Source: Luteolibacter sp. Y139
GTDB taxonomy: Bacteria > Verrucomicrobiota > Verrucomicrobiia > Verrucomicrobiales > Akkermansiaceae
Length of the DNA stretch: 64,000 nucleotides
Direction of reading: 5' to 3'
Assembly (NCBI RefSeq): GCF_038066715.1
Contig: NZ_JBBUKT010000008.1
Location: forward strand, 273,961 to 337,960
In this document: positions 13,301 through 21,381 of the stretch, one piece after another
Position numbering within the stretch: the stretch's first letter is position 1
How the letters are laid out: the number at the start of each line of letters is the position of its first letter
Notes under the pieces: model-generated
Seen by the model: the letters and a program-made list of their open reading frames with translations, nothing else
Database searches by the model: none
Told to the model about the DNA's origin: nothing
Translations under genes and position numbers: made by a program

Positions 13301-16297
13301 TCAGGTTCCAAACGCGGACGCGCGACGGCCGCCTTGGGCAATGAGTTCGGGGATGGTTTGGATGATGTCCCGCTTGAGCATGGGGAGGATCTTGGCGAGC
13401 TCCTGGTGAGAGACGCCCGGCGCGAGGTTGATGGGGGTGGTAACGTTGATGACGGGACGGCCGCCACGGCGGGCACCGGAGGAGCGGCGGATCTTGTCGT
13501 GATCGATGACCGTCTCGTTCGGGTGTACCATGGCGAGCATGCCGCCGCGGCCGTCGAGGCCACCGGTCCTGGAGCCGGTGCCGGTGAAGCCGCCGCCCTC
13601 GAAGGAGGTGAAACCCTTGAGGACGGTGCCGAGGAGATTGCCCCAGGTGGACGCGTCGCCCGCGCTGTCCCCGGTCAGCCCGGCGAGGCCTTTGAAGAGG
13701 GCTTCGAACGCACCCTTGAGCGCGGAGCTGGCGAGGTCGGCGGCGAGGCCATCGATGAAGCCCTTGAAGTTGAAGCGACCGTCCTTGATGAACTGGTCGA
13801 TGGCCGATGAGACGTTGTCGAGCGAGTGCTTCCACACGCCCTCGAAACGCTCCGCTTCCTTCACCGGGTTACCGTCCTTATCGAGCTCGATGGCGCGCGG
13901 GGCGAAGGCGAGCTTGAAGCCTTGGCCAAAAGAGAGGTTCTTGCCGGTGCGGCCGAAGTCGACGAGGGCCTTGCCTGCGGGCGAGATGCCGTCGGTGACA
14001 AGGCTCTTGAAAAGCGAGACGCCCTTTTCACAGAGATCAGTGAGCCACGAGTGACCCACGGCGCGATCGGTTTCCTCCTCACCGGTATCGCCGAAGACGT
14101 TGAGCGCCTTGCGCGCTTCATTGATGCCGTCGCGGAGGCTGCGGAGCGGAGCGAGGGCCTTGTTGCCGAGGTCCTCGAAAGCCTGGACGATTCCGGCGAC
14201 CGCGTTCTTGGAGAAGTCCCAGAATCCCTGAATGGCCGTCTGAATCTCGGTCCAGATGCCGACCGCGACTTCCTTCACCTTCTGGAAGGCGGCGACGATG
14301 GGCGGGCCGAAGCTGGCGGCGATCCATGCCCCGAACTCCTTCAGCTTCTCCCAGACGGGGGTGAGGGCGGTCAGAACGGCACCGATGCCGAGCTTGATCG
14401 CATCGAAGGCGAGCAGCGCGACATCCTTCACGAGCCCGCAGGCTTCCGATGCGACCTGTCCCCAAGTGGCGAAGGCCTCGCGGAGTGGCAGGAGTTTTTC
14501 CCACAAGGCGGAGATGCCATTGACGAGGAAGTCGCGGGCGGTGGCGAAGGCGCTCTTTACCGAGTTCCACGCCTCGCCGATGCGAGCGCCCATGTCCTTG
14601 AAGAACTGGACGATGCCATTGACCGTCTCGCCCGCGCTGGTGCCCGCGGCGGGAAGCTCGGCGGTGAGCCAGGTAACGAAGGAGGTGAGGCTGGCGATGG
14701 CGCTGGTGACGCCCTGGACGATGCCAGTGAGCGCGCCGCCCGCCGCCTGCTTGAAGGACTCGAAGAGGCTGGCGCCATCGGTCCCGAACGCCTTGGCGAC
14801 GGCAGTGCCGAAGTTCGAGAGCGAGAGCTTCAGGGAATCGAAGAGCGGTCCAAAAGTGGCGACCAGCGAGGACCATGACGACTTGAGCTGATCGAGCAGC
14901 GGCTGGTTGCTCTGTACCCAACCGGAGAACCACGCGCGGAGATCGTTCCACGCGCCCATGAGCTGATCCTTGAACAAGATGGCGCCACCGACCGCGGCGG
15001 CGATGGCGATGCCCCACGGGCCCGTTAGAAAAGCGGTGACGGCACCGAGGCCGGTGAGAAGCGCGGGACCGGCGGTGACGATCGAGGAAAGTGCCAGCGC
15101 GAACGGCGGCAGAAGGGCGGCAGTGGTGGCGATACCAAGGCCGAGGTTCTTGGCCCACTGCGGGAGGCCGGAGAGCTTGCCAAGGAGATCGGAGCCCTTG
15201 TTGGCGAGATCGGTGAGGCCCTGCAGGAAGCCGCCGCTGGTGAGCTCGATGGCAATGCGCTGGAAGGATGCCTTGAGCGCATCGATGGCGCCGCGGTAGC
15301 CCTTGGTGCGGGCTTCCGAGAGTCGCTCGGCGGCCTGCTGATCGCGGGTGGCCTCGATGTAGGTCTGAAGGTCCGCTGCACCCTTCTCGGTGAGGATGGC
15401 GGCGGCGCGGATGGCATCGGAGCCGAAGATGGTTTGGAGAGTGGAATTGCGCTGGGCTTCGCTCAGTCCCCCGAGCTTGGTGCGGAGGATGTCGGCGACC
15501 TGGGTGATGTCCTTGATCTTGCCCGCGCTGGTGGTGAATGAGATGCCGTATTGGGCCATCGCCGCCGCGGCTTCATCCGTGGACGGAATGAGGCGGGACA
15601 ACATCGTCTTGAGCGAGGTGCCGGCATCGGAGCCTTTCAGGCCGTTGGAGGCGAAGAGTGCGAGAGAGCCCGCGGTCTCATTGAGATCGAGGCCGAAGAT
15701 CTTGGCGACCTTCGCGCTTTGGGAGAGGCCTTGGGACAGGCTCTCCACCGAGGCTGTGGAAGCGATCGAGGCACCGGCCAGCGCATCGGCAATGCCCGCG
15801 GTATCCTTCGCGGTGAGCCCGAAGGCACCCATCTGCTCCGCCATAACCTCGGCGGCGCGGCCTAGGGCGAGGCCCTCGGTGGCAGCGAGGCGCATGGTTT
15901 CCGCGAGGGCGCCCGCGGATTGTTCGGCCGGCGTGATGCCCGCCTTCGTAAGCTCAAGCATGCCCTCGGCGACCTGCTGGGGGGCGAAGGTCTTGAAGGC
16001 CTTCGAGAGGTCGAGGGCCTGCTTGGAAAGACCGGCGATGGCAGAGTCTCCGAGTTCGGCAGCGGCGGCGGCCTGGTTGATCGTGGTTTCGAAGTCTCCG
16101 GCGACATCGATCCCGCTGGCGAGGGTGGCACCGAGGCTTGCGGAGCCGATGAGGCTGCCGAAGTTGGTGAGACCGGAAAGGCCTTTCGAGATGCCCTTGG
16201 CACGCTTCTCCAGGTCCTTGGTGAAGTTGCCGAACTTCTGGCTGAACGTCGCCACGTCCAAACCCAGACGGACTTGCAGTGTGCCGAGGAGTGCCAT
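13301..16297 (-). CDS. Tail tape measure protein (TP901 family)
   Basis: A 998-residue protein. Residues 60-330 fit the TP901-type core ('DFETTINQAAAAAELGD', 'ALDLSKAFKTFAPQQVAEGML', 'AEVMAEQMGAFGLT'). Hydrophobic segments follow around 390-450 ('LGLGIATTAALLPPFALAL', 'GIAIAAAVGGAILFK'), then long helical repeats. The protein sets tail length and is ejected with the DNA. It is the first gene of the inverted block; its start faces away from the gpG/gpGT gene that should precede it. No Shine-Dalgarno sequence is visible: the ATG is preceded directly by a small hairpin (CGGCAC-TCTC-GTGCCG). Confidence 0.85.
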   Translation of the reverse strand: MALLGTLQVRLGLDVATFSQKFGNFTKDLEKRAKGISKGLSGLTNFGSLIGSASLGATLASGIDVAGDFETTINQAAAAAELGDSAIAGLSKQALDLSKAFKTFAPQQVAEGMLELTKAGITPAEQSAGALAETMRLAATEGLALGRAAEVMAEQMGAFGLTAKDTAGIADALAGASIASTASVESLSQGLSQSAKVAKIFGLDLNETAGSLALFASNGLKGSDAGTSLKTMLSRLIPSTDEAAAAMAQYGISFTTSAGKIKDITQVADILRTKLGGLSEAQRNSTLQTIFGSDAIRAAAILTEKGAADLQTYIEATRDQQAAERLSEARTKGYRGAIDALKASFQRIAIELTSGGFLQGLTDLANKGSDLLGKLSGLPQWAKNLGLGIATTAALLPPFALALSSIVTAGPALLTGLGAVTAFLTGPWGIAIAAAVGGAILFKDQLMGAWNDLRAWFSGWVQSNQPLLDQLKSSWSSLVATFGPLFDSLKLSLSNFGTAVAKAFGTDGASLFESFKQAAGGALTGIVQGVTSAIASLTSFVTWLTAELPAAGTSAGETVNGIVQFFKDMGARIGEAWNSVKSAFATARDFLVNGISALWEKLLPLREAFATWGQVASEACGLVKDVALLAFDAIKLGIGAVLTALTPVWEKLKEFGAWIAASFGPPIVAAFQKVKEVAVGIWTEIQTAIQGFWDFSKNAVAGIVQAFEDLGNKALAPLRSLRDGINEARKALNVFGDTGEEETDRAVGHSWLTDLCEKGVSLFKSLVTDGISPAGKALVDFGRTGKNLSFGQGFKLAFAPRAIELDKDGNPVKEAERFEGVWKHSLDNVSSAIDQFIKDGRFNFKGFIDGLAADLASSALKGAFEALFKGLAGLTGDSAGDASTWGNLLGTVLKGFTSFEGGGFTGTGSRTGGLDGRGGMLAMVHPNETVIDHDKIRRSSGARRGGRPVINVTTPINLAPGVSHQELAKILPMLKRDIIQTIPELIAQGGRRASAFGT

Positions 16298-16410
16298 TCG
16301 GCACGAGAGTGCCGAGTGGGCGATGATCGGTGATCAGTGACAGATGGTCTTTCGGGCCATTCGCGGAGTCCGTCCGGCTGCCGAAAAAAGTGCGAGCCCA
16401 CCGCTTGACG

Positions 16411-16439
16411 AATTCCGGAGATGAGTATTTTCCGGAATT
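16411..16439 (+). promoter_or_regulatory. Perfect inverted repeat at start of WYL-like gene
   Basis: AATTCCGGA (16411-16419) and TCCGGAATT (16431-16439) are perfect inverted repeats with an 11-nt spacer and end at the ATG of the next gene. A TTGACG hexamer (16405-16410) lies immediately upstream. It could be an autoregulatory operator or an mRNA hairpin at the start codon. No Shine-Dalgarno sequence is visible. Confidence 0.5.
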
Positions 16440-16727
16440 ATGGCACTGCAAAAAAATGCATTGATGGCCGACCTTCGGGGGGCGATCCGCCATTACCGCG
16501 TGATTCGCTTTGCTTACGAAGGCCGGAAGTATGAAGTGGAACCTCACGAGCTGGGGCGCAACCCGGTGACGGGTACCTACGAACTCAAAGCGTGGGTGCG
16601 CCGCACGGCGAGTGAACATCCCCGCTGGCTGACCTTCAATTATTGGAACATGCGGGCTCTGGAAGTATTGCCGGACACCTTCTTGCCCAGGCTGGTCAAG
16701 GAAAGCGACACCTCAATGGCTGGTTGA
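16440..16727 (+). CDS. Stand-alone WYL-like domain protein
   Basis: A 95-residue protein that looks like a free WYL domain: 'LRGAIRHYRVIRFAYEGRKYEVEPHELG' followed by 'GTYELKAWVRR' and 'PRWLTFNYWNMRALEVL'. This is the Sm-like beta-barrel pattern (aromatic/Arg start, 'V.PH.LG', 'Y.L.AW', 'W..F') seen in WYL ligand-sensing regulators, but with no DNA-binding HTH attached. A second protein of the same pattern is at 18358-18675. WYL domains bind nucleic acids or nucleotide ligands and are common in defence and phage regulators. Function here is inferred from pattern only. Confidence 0.55.
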   Translation: MALQKNALMADLRGAIRHYRVIRFAYEGRKYEVEPHELGRNPVTGTYELKAWVRRTASEHPRWLTFNYWNMRALEVLPDTFLPRLVKESDTSMAG

Positions 16728-16816
16728 GGTGCGTCATGCTGATCCCTGATGCCGCGGGGCGGGATCTTGCCAATCAGTGGGCTGCTTGATACTCTCCCTT
16801 AGGCCTCCCAGCCAAG

Positions 16817-16855
16817 GGCGGCAGGTGCACGGGTTTCACAACCGCACCTGCCGCC
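16817..16855. terminator. 12-bp perfect inverted repeat, terminator-like
   Basis: GGCGGCAGGTGC (16817-16828) pairs perfectly with GCACCTGCCGCC (16844-16855) across a 15-nt loop. It lies 90 bp after the WYL-like gene and 30 bp before the next gene. No long T tract follows (CTTCTCC), so it may be a weak terminator or an RNA element. Confidence 0.5.
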
Positions 16856-16884
16856 TTCTCCGGGGAGGTATCGCGCGGTGTTCA

Positions 16885-17133
16885 ATGGTCTCATACTTGA
16901 TCAAAAATGGCGAAGCGGTCGGCGAAATTTTAAGGGCCGACTTCGAATCCCTCCCCGAAAATCCCGAGCACCGATGGCACGACTATCAAATCATGCTCAC
17001 CAAGCGGGTGACTGCGCACGCCGGGGACAACTTCAATATCGTCATCTCTAACGGCACAACGCTGCCGTATTCAGTCTCCCGGTGCTATGTCGGCCCAGAC
17101 GGCTGGGTGGTCGAGGGTCAAATCCTATTCTAA
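16885..17133 (+). CDS. Small hypothetical protein
   Basis: An 82-residue protein (MVSYLIKNGEAVGEIL ...), with a start chosen at 16885 because upstream codons overlap the hairpin. It is predicted mixed alpha/beta with a C-terminal 'VGPDGWVVEGQILF' strand. Lower G+C than the tail genes; it belongs to the accessory cluster of orphan genes. No family recognised. Confidence 0.5.
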   Translation: MVSYLIKNGEAVGEILRADFESLPENPEHRWHDYQIMLTKRVTAHAGDNFNIVISNGTTLPYSVSRCYVGPDGWVVEGQILF

Positions 17134-17606
17134 CCCTCCGACTATCCGCCCCGCCGGGGGGAGGACCGGCTGGGGGTTGGGAAAGTGGAGCAACATCATG
17201 ATGGCCTTGAGGACTGCGCGGCATCACGCGATCGCGTAGGGGGGGCGGTGGGACGAGTTGGAGGTTGCGGGCGCTGGGTAAACTGCGGGACATAATCCTG
17301 TCTTGGATCGACGACACTTGGAACCCACACCTCTTTTCTTGGACTCCGACGGACTCACCACCATCCCACCGTGTGGCCCGAGGAACTCATTCACTTGGGC
17401 AAACAACGCTTCGCCGCCGGCCGGGCGAAATAACGGAGGAGCCGGCAATGAATTTCATTTGATAGCAGCGCGACGCTCTACAACGTGGCGCGGTCATGAG
17501 CGCTCTGCCGGGTAGCCTCGGCACCAACACCCTCCCCGTCGCCGGGGGAGGGTTTTTCATTTAGTGACGACTTGTCCTCGGCGACACGGCATGGTATTCG
17601 CGGGGG
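17134..17606. other. Intergenic region, no supported gene
   Basis: Nothing coding is convincing here: the open frames are short, Arg/Pro-rich and inconsistent. Visible items are a Shine-Dalgarno-like GGAGGAG before a 4-codon ORF near 17449 and the terminator at 17530-17557. It may carry the tail of a decayed gene. Confidence 0.5.
17530..17557 (+). terminator. Rho-independent terminator
   Basis: CCCTCCCC (17530-17537), a 6-nt loop, GGGGGAGGG and then TTTTTCATTT form a classic plus-strand terminator. It most likely ends transcription of the plus-strand orphan genes at 16440-17133. Confidence 0.8.
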
Positions 17607-17843
17607 ATGGACCGGCATCTCCCCAGCCCGGAAAAGGTGATCAAGGACCTCGGGTCGATGGCTGCTGATCTTGTCGACATGCGAAATCGCCTGGAGCGGT
17701 TGCAGCTTCACCCTGGAATCGAGCGTCCTCCCGTTCCTGACCGCACCAGGACGCCCGAATGTCCATCAAAAGCTCCCGAACAAGAACCGGTGCACCAGCG
17801 CGACAGCGGCGGCGATTGCGGTCACGACCACCGACGCCACTAG
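17607..17843 (+). CDS. Doubtful small ORF
   Basis: A 78-residue frame preceded by GGGGG. Only the first 37 residues (MDRHLPSPEKVIKDLGSM..., helical) look protein-like. The rest is Pro/Glu/Asp/His-rich and antisense to the small membrane protein at 17766-17882. It may be a short truncated gene or spurious. Confidence 0.3.
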   Translation: MDRHLPSPEKVIKDLGSMAADLVDMRNRLERLQLHPGIERPPVPDRTRTPECPSKAPEQEPVHQRDSGGDCGHDHRRH

Positions 17844-17882
17844 CAGCAGTTCATCAGGTCCAAACTTTCGAATCCTCGGCAT
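17766..17882 (-). CDS. Very small single-TM protein
   Basis: A 38-residue frame with charged start MPRIRKFGPDE, one strong membrane helix (residues 11-30, 'ELLLVASVVVTAIAAAVALV') and a short tail. It lies 42 bp downstream of the minus-strand gene at 17925-18269 and so may be its operon partner. It is short enough for most gene finders to miss. Function unknown. Confidence 0.4.
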   Translation of the reverse strand: MPRIRKFGPDELLLVASVVVTAIAAAVALVHRFLFGSF

Positions 17883-17924
17883 CGCCGTTCCTGTTAGTCA
17901 GCCCTCACTCCTTGTCAAACGACG

Positions 17925-18269
17925 TCAGGCGTCGTGGCCATTCCTCCGCAGGATGAACTGCAGGAGCGCGCTCGCCTCAGCCACCTTGTCGCCGGACAGC
18001 CGGGCGAGAAGGCCGCGAACGTAGCGGATCGCCCGGGGATGGCTCTCGTGGTAGTGCTCGCCGCCGATGTTGAATTCGCGGCCGACGTCGACCTGCCAGT
18101 AGAAGACCTCGAACTCGGCACCGGTGGCGTCACGCACGATCGCCTTCATGTCCTCGACGCCCCGGGTAACGGTGACCGCCTGCTCATTCGCAAGCCCTGT
18201 AGGCAACGGGTACCCGATCACGTCAACCAACCAGCCGTTCATGCCGGATCTCACTGCCACGCTGCGCAT
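17925..18269 (-). CDS. Hypothetical prophage protein
   Basis: A 114-residue protein, or 105 if it starts at the second Met (18242, MNGWLVDVIGYPLP). It contains 'FEVFYWQVDVGREFNIGGEHYHESHPRAI' and a C-terminal helix 'ALLQFILRRNGHD'. The antisense frame is open too, but this one has the more protein-like composition. No family recognised. It lies in the orphan-gene region between the tail and replication modules. Confidence 0.5.
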   Translation of the reverse strand: MRSVAVRSGMNGWLVDVIGYPLPTGLANEQAVTVTRGVEDMKAIVRDATGAEFEVFYWQVDVGREFNIGGEHYHESHPRAIRYVRGLLARLSGDKVAEASALLQFILRRNGHDA

Positions 18270-18357
18270 GCGAACAGCGTAACGGGGAGGTCAAGACGGG
18301 GGCAACGCTGAGGAAACGTCAGTTGAAAAACCAGTCTAACCGAATTTGTTCGCAATT

Positions 18358-18675
18358 ATGCGTGTTTCCGCATCCCTCAATGAAATCAGGTCGGCAGTCC
18401 GCGGCGGCCGCCGTGTGGCGTTCGAACATGGCCGTGAAAAGGTGGTTGCCGACCTTTATATGCTCGGGCATTCGAAGAAGACGGGAGCCTACGTTGTCGT
18501 CGCCTGGTGCCACGAGCCCGTCCAAGAGTGGCGACATTTCCGATTCTCAATGATGTACGACATTGAGCCTTTAGGGGAGATTGAGAGGTTCCGCGAGGAT
18601 TTCAATCCGAACGACCCCAAGCTGGTGGCCATCGACTGCATGGTGCCCTACCTCCCCCCGCGTCGGCACCACTGA
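18358..18675 (+). CDS. Second stand-alone WYL-like protein
   Basis: A 105-residue protein starting MRVSASLNEIRSAV (ATG at 18358). It repeats the pattern of the 16440 gene: 'IRSAVRGGRRVAFEHGR', 'V.DLYMLGHSKKTGAYVVVAW', 'QEWRHFRFSMMYDIEPLGEIERF'. Spacing between motifs is the same, so the two are probably distant paralogues or independent acquisitions of one family. There is no HTH. It is flanked by minus-strand genes, and upstream DNA is AT-richer. Confidence 0.5.
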   Translation: MRVSASLNEIRSAVRGGRRVAFEHGREKVVADLYMLGHSKKTGAYVVVAWCHEPVQEWRHFRFSMMYDIEPLGEIERFREDFNPNDPKLVAIDCMVPYLPPRRHH

Positions 18676-18691
18676 GCGGATTCCCGGTGTC

Positions 18692-18958
18692 TCAGGGGAG
18701 GGTATCGACCCCAATCCCCACCTCTGAGCTCGCGGCATCTCGAAGCCTTTTCGCTTCCACCTCAGCCTGCTGAGTAGCGGACAATTTCTCCAGAATGTAC
18801 GAGGATACAGTTTCCAAGTCGGAAGGCTCTCCCTCCGGCATGATAGTTCGAGCCATGTAGAAGGCGTCGAGCAATTCGGAGTAACGGGAACTCGGAAATT
18901 TCCGGCGGAGTGTGAGGAGTAGACCAACCTCCGGTGGCAAAGGGTGGGGAGAGCTCAT
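18692..18958 (-). CDS. Hypothetical helical protein
   Basis: An 88-residue, helical, acidic protein (MSSPHPLPPEVGLLL ...) with a C-terminal coiled-coil-like stretch 'EKLSATQQAEVEAKRLRDAA'. No family recognised. It converges with the WYL-like gene 17 bp away. Confidence 0.45.
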   Translation of the reverse strand: MSSPHPLPPEVGLLLTLRRKFPSSRYSELLDAFYMARTIMPEGEPSDLETVSSYILEKLSATQQAEVEAKRLRDAASSEVGIGVDTLP

Positions 18959-19281
18959 GGCGGGAGACCTCCAATTTACTCAAGACACCCTTACTTTCCA
19001 CAAAATTGCACGTCGCAAATCTGCGCTAAATTACGGTGCGCACGCGAACAGCAGAGAGGTGGCGATGCCGCAGAGCCTCCGGCCCGTCACCGGCGGTGCG
19101 TGCACTGGACGCGCCGGAGACTCTGGACATAGCAGGGCTATCACAGCAGTAGGACCGTGCCAGCAATTTCCGATCCGAGCCCGGGCCCTAAATCCGCAAG
19201 GGATTGCTACCGCGAGGGGGAGACAACGCGCGTTTTTTGATCGGGCTCGTGCCGTTCAAGGATTCTTGGTCGGCTGGGAGG
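18959..19281. other. Intergenic region, nothing recognised
   Basis: No convincing gene on either strand. The DNA is mixed in composition and marks the change from GC-rich orphan genes to the AT-richer two-gene module at 19282-20903. No tRNA, repeat or terminator is evident. Confidence 0.4.
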
Positions 19282-19914
19282 TCAGGGCGCTTCGTTCTTA
19301 GCGGCGTGCTCGATTTGACCAGCCTTAATCATCGTCATAGCGAAGTGATACACGTTGAACACGAACGATTTGAGCTGCATCATCACAAATGCCCAGAACA
19401 TCACTGACATGATGAACGTAGCTTGCACCAGCTTCATGCGCACATCTTCACTCACCTCGAAGATCGTCGCCCACGATTGAAAAACCCCCTCCTTTTTGCC
19501 AAAAGCGATAATGCAAAGTTGGAACATCGCAAACGCGAGGAAATAGATAAAAACTCTAACGATCGTGAAAAAGTTATACTTCAGGTAAATTAGTTGGGTC
19601 TTTTTGTGGCGCTTACGAAGCATTAGTTGAAGTAGGGAGGGACTTGCGCTCGCAGCGAAGATCGTGAAGCCGGCAATTAAGAAGCCTAGGAGACTGACCG
19701 CCGAATTGAATCCTAGATTTGCGAGGTCCTGAATGGCTTCCAAGATTTTCTCCCCATTTTGTATGAACGCGAATCCGCCTGCCACCACCCCCGCCAGTAC
19801 CGCAACGATCCAATTGAAAATCGAATCAGGAATTCCTAGCGATGCGAGGTAGATTTGCCAGAGGTTCTTCTCGGCAAGAACGTCGTCTGGATTCTTTGAG
19901 CGAGCAAACTTCAT
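19282..19914 (-). CDS. Four-TM membrane protein of two-gene module (RexB-like layout)
   Basis: A 210-residue protein with four membrane helices at about residues 33-54, 70-92, 118-141 and 165-195, joined by a basic loop ('LMLRKRHKKTQLIYLKYN') and a soluble helix. Its start overlaps the stop of the upstream soluble gene (ATGA), so the pair is translationally coupled. The base composition is clearly AT-richer than the phage structural genes. A soluble partner plus a 4-TM protein expressed from a prophage is the layout of lambda rexA-rexB (superinfection exclusion) and of several defence pairs. I see no sequence identity that proves homology. Confidence 0.6.
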   Translation of the reverse strand: MKFARSKNPDDVLAEKNLWQIYLASLGIPDSIFNWIVAVLAGVVAGGFAFIQNGEKILEAIQDLANLGFNSAVSLLGFLIAGFTIFAASASPSLLQLMLRKRHKKTQLIYLKYNFFTIVRVFIYFLAFAMFQLCIIAFGKKEGVFQSWATIFEVSEDVRMKLVQATFIMSVMFWAFVMMQLKSFVFNVYHFAMTMIKAGQIEHAAKNEAP

Positions 19915-20903
19915 AGGCCGTAGGAGTCTTTGATCATCCTAACCTTCTCCTTCACTTTGTCGATGACGTCCGGGACAATAATCGAGGCGGTTTTCTTAAG
20001 TCGTTTAAATGCTCCGTATAGCTCTAGCGCGGCACTTTCTAGATCCTCGGAGAGCTCCGGGATCGAATGCTTCAGCTTTAGGCTGTCTTCATCGCCCTTC
20101 ATTTCGGACCCCCCAAAGTCGACTCCGTTTAGTTGAAGATCGTGATTTCCCTGCTTGGCAAGAGCTGCCACCTGCTTTGTCGCCTCGTCCTTATTCAAGC
20201 CTTCTTTGTTCTCATAACGGAGAGTCGTTTTCGTGCTTTTAAGGAGATCCTGGGATGTCCGAACTTGGTCGAACAGTCCATCGTTATCAAATTCGCTATT
20301 CGTTTTCTTGAGGGTCGTTGTGATGGACTTTAACCGAGCAAACTTTTTGATGAAATCTTCGACTGATCCTTCGTTGGCAATAGGGGTGATGCTGATACTT
20401 GGATACGGATATTTTTCGACTAACTGCTTCTTCTGCATTCGGCCGATACCCGGGTGCTCAATTTTGGACTGAAAGTCGATGAACGCCTTGTGCTTCAACT
20501 TCAGAAACTTCGCCAGCGTGGCTTGGAACGTCCCGACACTCGGCGAACCTGTGTTCTCCCTGACGTAAATGAGCCGGTGCGACCCCACCACAAGCAGGAA
20601 GAGGGAGGAAGGGGAGGAATGCAGAGTATCCTCAGTGGGGCGGAGTTCGTTCTCAATCAACTGCTGCTCTGAGGCGATGACCTCATCTTTCACCAATCGT
20701 CCCACCACCCCCAAGTCGTCTTTCAAATTCACAAGCCTTGGCTCGTGAAGCAGATAATGGGTGCCGGTGAAGCTCCGACGCAGGGTGTCATCAGTGAGGG
20801 CGGGCGCTACCACCTCCTCGAAAAGGTCAACAAGGTTCAAATGATCTCCAAACTTAACTACGAAATTGGCTACTTCCAAGTATAGGGACTTAGTTTTAGG
20901 CAT
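19911..20903 (-). CDS. Soluble partner of two-gene module (RexA-like layout)
   Basis: A 330-residue protein starting MPKTKSLYLEVANFVV; an upstream in-frame start was rejected because it lies in the AT-rich spacer. N-terminal half: a compact alpha/beta domain with 'SSLFLLVVGSHRLIYVREN' followed by 'TFQATLAKFLK'. C-terminal half: charged helices with many Lys ('TSQDLLKSTKTTLRYENK', 'LESAALELYGAFKRLKK'). The order of a '..LFLLV.G...I..' strand pair followed by a charged helical region recalls RexA but at low similarity. It overlaps the 4-TM gene by 4 bp and is probably the sensor of the module. Confidence 0.55.
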   Translation of the reverse strand: MPKTKSLYLEVANFVVKFGDHLNLVDLFEEVVAPALTDDTLRRSFTGTHYLLHEPRLVNLKDDLGVVGRLVKDEVIASEQQLIENELRPTEDTLHSSPSSLFLLVVGSHRLIYVRENTGSPSVGTFQATLAKFLKLKHKAFIDFQSKIEHPGIGRMQKKQLVEKYPYPSISITPIANEGSVEDFIKKFARLKSITTTLKKTNSEFDNDGLFDQVRTSQDLLKSTKTTLRYENKEGLNKDEATKQVAALAKQGNHDLQLNGVDFGGSEMKGDEDSLKLKHSIPELSEDLESAALELYGAFKRLKKTASIIVPDVIDKVKEKVRMIKDSYGL

Positions 20904-21049
20904 GGGAAGGATTAGGCTTACCCTTCGCGAAATAGCTGAATCGACCCATAGCACCAGATTTATCTACGTATCCCATTTTTCCCACGTCGAAAATCCCTGT
21001 TTGCTCTGCCTACCGATCTCTCAACCTCGAGGGTGTTCGCCTCGATCCC

Positions 21050-21361
21050 TCATTTCTCCTCCGGGTCCAGCTTGTCAGACTTCGCCCCTTTGATCTCCTC
21101 GACCGCGGACGCCACCTGCTGGGATAGCTCGACGATCTTCGAATTGTGCCCGTTGGCGGTGTCGAAGGCCGTCGTGGAAATCTCGGTGTTCGCGTCGATC
21201 CTAGCCACGAGATCCTTCTTGTTCTTCGACTGCCGCCAGATGAGCACCGCGACACCGGCGGTGGTGGCAAGGCTGGAGATGGCGGCAACGAGGGTGCCGA
21301 AGTGACGGATGATCGCGTCAATCTGCGATTCGGTAAGGGAGGCAAGGATGGTGGTGGACAT
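21050..21361 (-). CDS. Holin-like protein of lysis cassette
   Basis: A 103-residue protein with one clear membrane helix (residues 22-42, 'TLVAAISSLATTAGVAVLIW'), then a basic patch (RQSKNKKD) and a C-terminal coiled coil with acidic/basic tail. This single-TM-plus-coiled-coil layout occurs in phage holins or pinholins and in holin partner proteins. It lies 20 bp after the cell-wall enzyme gene on the same strand, which is the main support. It could instead be a spanin-like inner-membrane subunit. Confidence 0.5.
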   Translation of the reverse strand: MSTTILASLTESQIDAIIRHFGTLVAAISSLATTAGVAVLIWRQSKNKKDLVARIDANTEISTTAFDTANGHNSKIVELSQQVASAVEEIKGAKSDKLDPEEK

Positions 21362-21381
21362 TGGAAGAGGGTATCAGGGTG

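Noticed and set aside
17934..18311. Plus-strand frame antisense to the 17925-18269 gene
   Set aside because: Val/Asp/Leu/Ala repetitive composition; minus-strand frame has normal residue use.
19282..20903. Assignment of the two-gene module as Kiwa (KwaA/KwaB)
   Set aside because: The gene order is reversed (soluble first) and I see no DUF4868-like motifs in the soluble protein; left as an unassigned RexAB-like layout.
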